Below are positions 63,033-64,000 of a stretch of DNA of 64,000 nt, piece after piece. The notes under the pieces were generated by a model. The model was given only the letters and a program-made list of their open reading frames with translations. It was not told the DNA's origin and did not search any database. The position numbers and the translations under genes were made by a program. This stretch comes from Parasegetibacter sp. NRK P23 (lineage in GTDB: Bacteria; Bacteroidota; Bacteroidia; Chitinophagales; Chitinophagaceae), in assembly GCF_023721715.1 (NCBI RefSeq), contig NZ_JAMDLG010000001.1, forward strand, positions 1,899,784 to 1,963,783, written 5' to 3'. How positions within the stretch are numbered: position 1 is the first letter of the stretch; every line of letters begins with the position of its first letter.

Positions 63033-64000
63033 ATGTACAGCAGATTCCACAATATTTCTCTATTCCTGGTACTGGCATTTCCGTTTACCGCTTTCACGCA
63101 AAGCGGTAAACTTTCTTTTGATGCCACCGGCACTTTAAACGATTGGTATAAAAATGCAGTTACCGTGCAGGGCGGCGCGTGGATGCTTCCAAGCGACAGC
63201 ATGAATGTGGTTACCCTGCTATATGACTATAAAAGCGGCGGCCTGAGGAAAAGTCAGGTGGCCAGAACGCAGCGAGACATCACTGTGGAAACCTATGGCT
63301 GGCAACCCCTGAACAAACTTTTGCTGAGCGGGTATTTTGGTTATGCCCGACACCTGCACGACAGTGTATCATGGAGTCTGGCTCCACGTGAACCCTTAAC
63401 CGCAGAAGGCAATCCCTATTATTACGCATCCAGAAAGGCCGGTAACTGGGATGATGAACAATACCAGATCGGCGGAAACCTCATGCTGCCACTGCATCAG
63501 AACTGGATGGCCGGAGGCGGCGTCCGGTATAAGGCAGGAGCGGGCGCCAGGAGCAATGATCCCAGACCCCAAATGAACAACCACCAGGTAGACTTTTCCG
63601 CAGGTGTAGGGTACAAACGCAATGCGTTTAAAATACACCTGGATGCCTCCTACGGATACGGGTCTGCTGAACAGGGAGTAACCTATAGTAATGATGACGA
63701 TAACAACACGCCCGCGGCAGTGGATTACATCGTGTATGATTTCCTGGGGTATGGCTTCTACCGTTACCGGGCCGCACTTCGCATGGAACAACGCGTGAAG
63801 CTATGGCGCACCGGTATTCAACTCAGCATGCCCATGGCTGGAGGAACCATGTTCCACCAGGTGCGTTACAGTCGCCAGACCGACAGCAGTTTCAGGGAAA
63901 CAACCGGCGCCTCAGGCGTAATATTCGATGAACTCGGCATGTACACGCTGAATGCGTTCCAGGGAAACCACAGATGGATAAAACGTGGCCTGATGGCATT
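63033..64000 (+). CDS. Outer-membrane beta-barrel protein (DUF6850-like), partial
   Basis: An open frame from ATG 63033 to the window end (322 codons, no stop). Signal peptide MYSRFHNISLFLVLAFPFTAFTQ, then antiparallel amphipathic strands (QIGGNLMLPLHQNWMAGGGVRY, VDFSAGVGYKRNAFKIHLDASYGYG) typical of an outer-membrane barrel. Homologues next to DUF4876 genes belong to DUF6850. Third gene of the TonB/DUF4876 cluster; the 3' end lies beyond the window. Confidence 0.75.
   Translation, partial: MYSRFHNISLFLVLAFPFTAFTQSGKLSFDATGTLNDWYKNAVTVQGGAWMLPSDSMNVVTLLYDYKSGGLRKSQVARTQRDITVETYGWQPLNKLLLSGYFGYARHLHDSVSWSLAPREPLTAEGNPYYYASRKAGNWDDEQYQIGGNLMLPLHQNWMAGGGVRYKAGAGARSNDPRPQMNNHQVDFSAGVGYKRNAFKIHLDASYGYGSAEQGVTYSNDDDNNTPAAVDYIVYDFLGYGFYRYRAALRMEQRVKLWRTGIQLSMPMAGGTMFHQVRYSRQTDSSFRETTGASGVIFDELGMYTLNAFQGNHRWIKRGLMA

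Overview
The window is a chromosomal stretch of a Bacteroidota bacterium, most likely from the Chitinophagaceae/Sphingobacteriia side. The evidence is a type IX secretion sorting domain, TonB-dependent outer-membrane proteins, many DUF families typical of the phylum (DUF4199, DUF2851, DUF4876, DUF6850-like), bacillithiol synthesis (bshC), LytS/LytTR signalling, absence of obvious Shine-Dalgarno sequences, and at least a dozen TAnnTTTG-type -7 promoter boxes, the signature of the Bacteroidota primary sigma factor. Genus cannot be fixed from the sequence alone. Nearly all of it is ordinary single-copy chromosome; there is no insertion sequence, prophage or CRISPR array.

Layout. 0-4 kb: cytochrome bd oxidase (cydAB), a Crp/Fnr regulator and a pirin, all leftward. 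4-7.5 kb: a visibly AT-richer block with a second Crp/Fnr regulator, an aldo/keto reductase, a small orphan ORF and a TlpA-like thioredoxin. The regulator and the reductase each carry the same perfect dyad (TTGCCA-WW-TGGCAA) upstream, with related sites before a P-type ATPase and before an adhesin gene. 7.5-15 kb: P-type ATPase, a membrane-anchored patatin with a companion secreted protein, and a DUF1801/zinc-ribbon/helix-hairpin-helix fusion. 15-18 kb: a large GLUG-repeat T9SS adhesin interrupted by one in-frame stop codon. 18-22 kb: a tight operon of TlpA-like protein, LytS kinase and LytTR regulator. 22-27.4 kb: a Gre-like protein, tmRNA (ssrA), an operon of catalytically dead dihydroorotase homologue, DUF4199 and two glycosyltransferases, then tRNA-Pro(GGG) with a gene remnant and a 22-bp palindrome. 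28-35 kb: GH5 cellulase, TPR protein, gyrA, GYF-domain protein. 35-40 kb: a six-gene leftward directon (pdhA, TPR, ribH, lutA-like, EVE, a cysteine-free sirtuin). 40-48.5 kb: recF, bshC, rimO, outer-membrane protein, glgC/glgA, NlpC/P60 lipoprotein. 48.5-57.4 kb: a possible structured RNA, dnaE, trxA, nucleoside transporter, DUF2851, xseA-xseB. 57.4-64 kb: a frameshifted oligogalacturonate-lyase-like gene and a TonB receptor/DUF4876 lipoprotein/outer-membrane barrel cluster that runs off the window.

Themes: respiration and redox (cydAB, thioredoxins, bacillithiol, three TlpA/Trx proteins), plant-polysaccharide use (GH5, oligogalacturonate lyase), glycogen synthesis, DNA replication and repair (gyrA, dnaE, recF, xseAB). 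The observations most worth follow-up are the Fnr-like dyad set around the AT-rich block, the pseudo-dihydroorotase, the multibranched RNA candidate upstream of dnaE, the two single-base gene disruptions, and the sirtuin without zinc cysteines.
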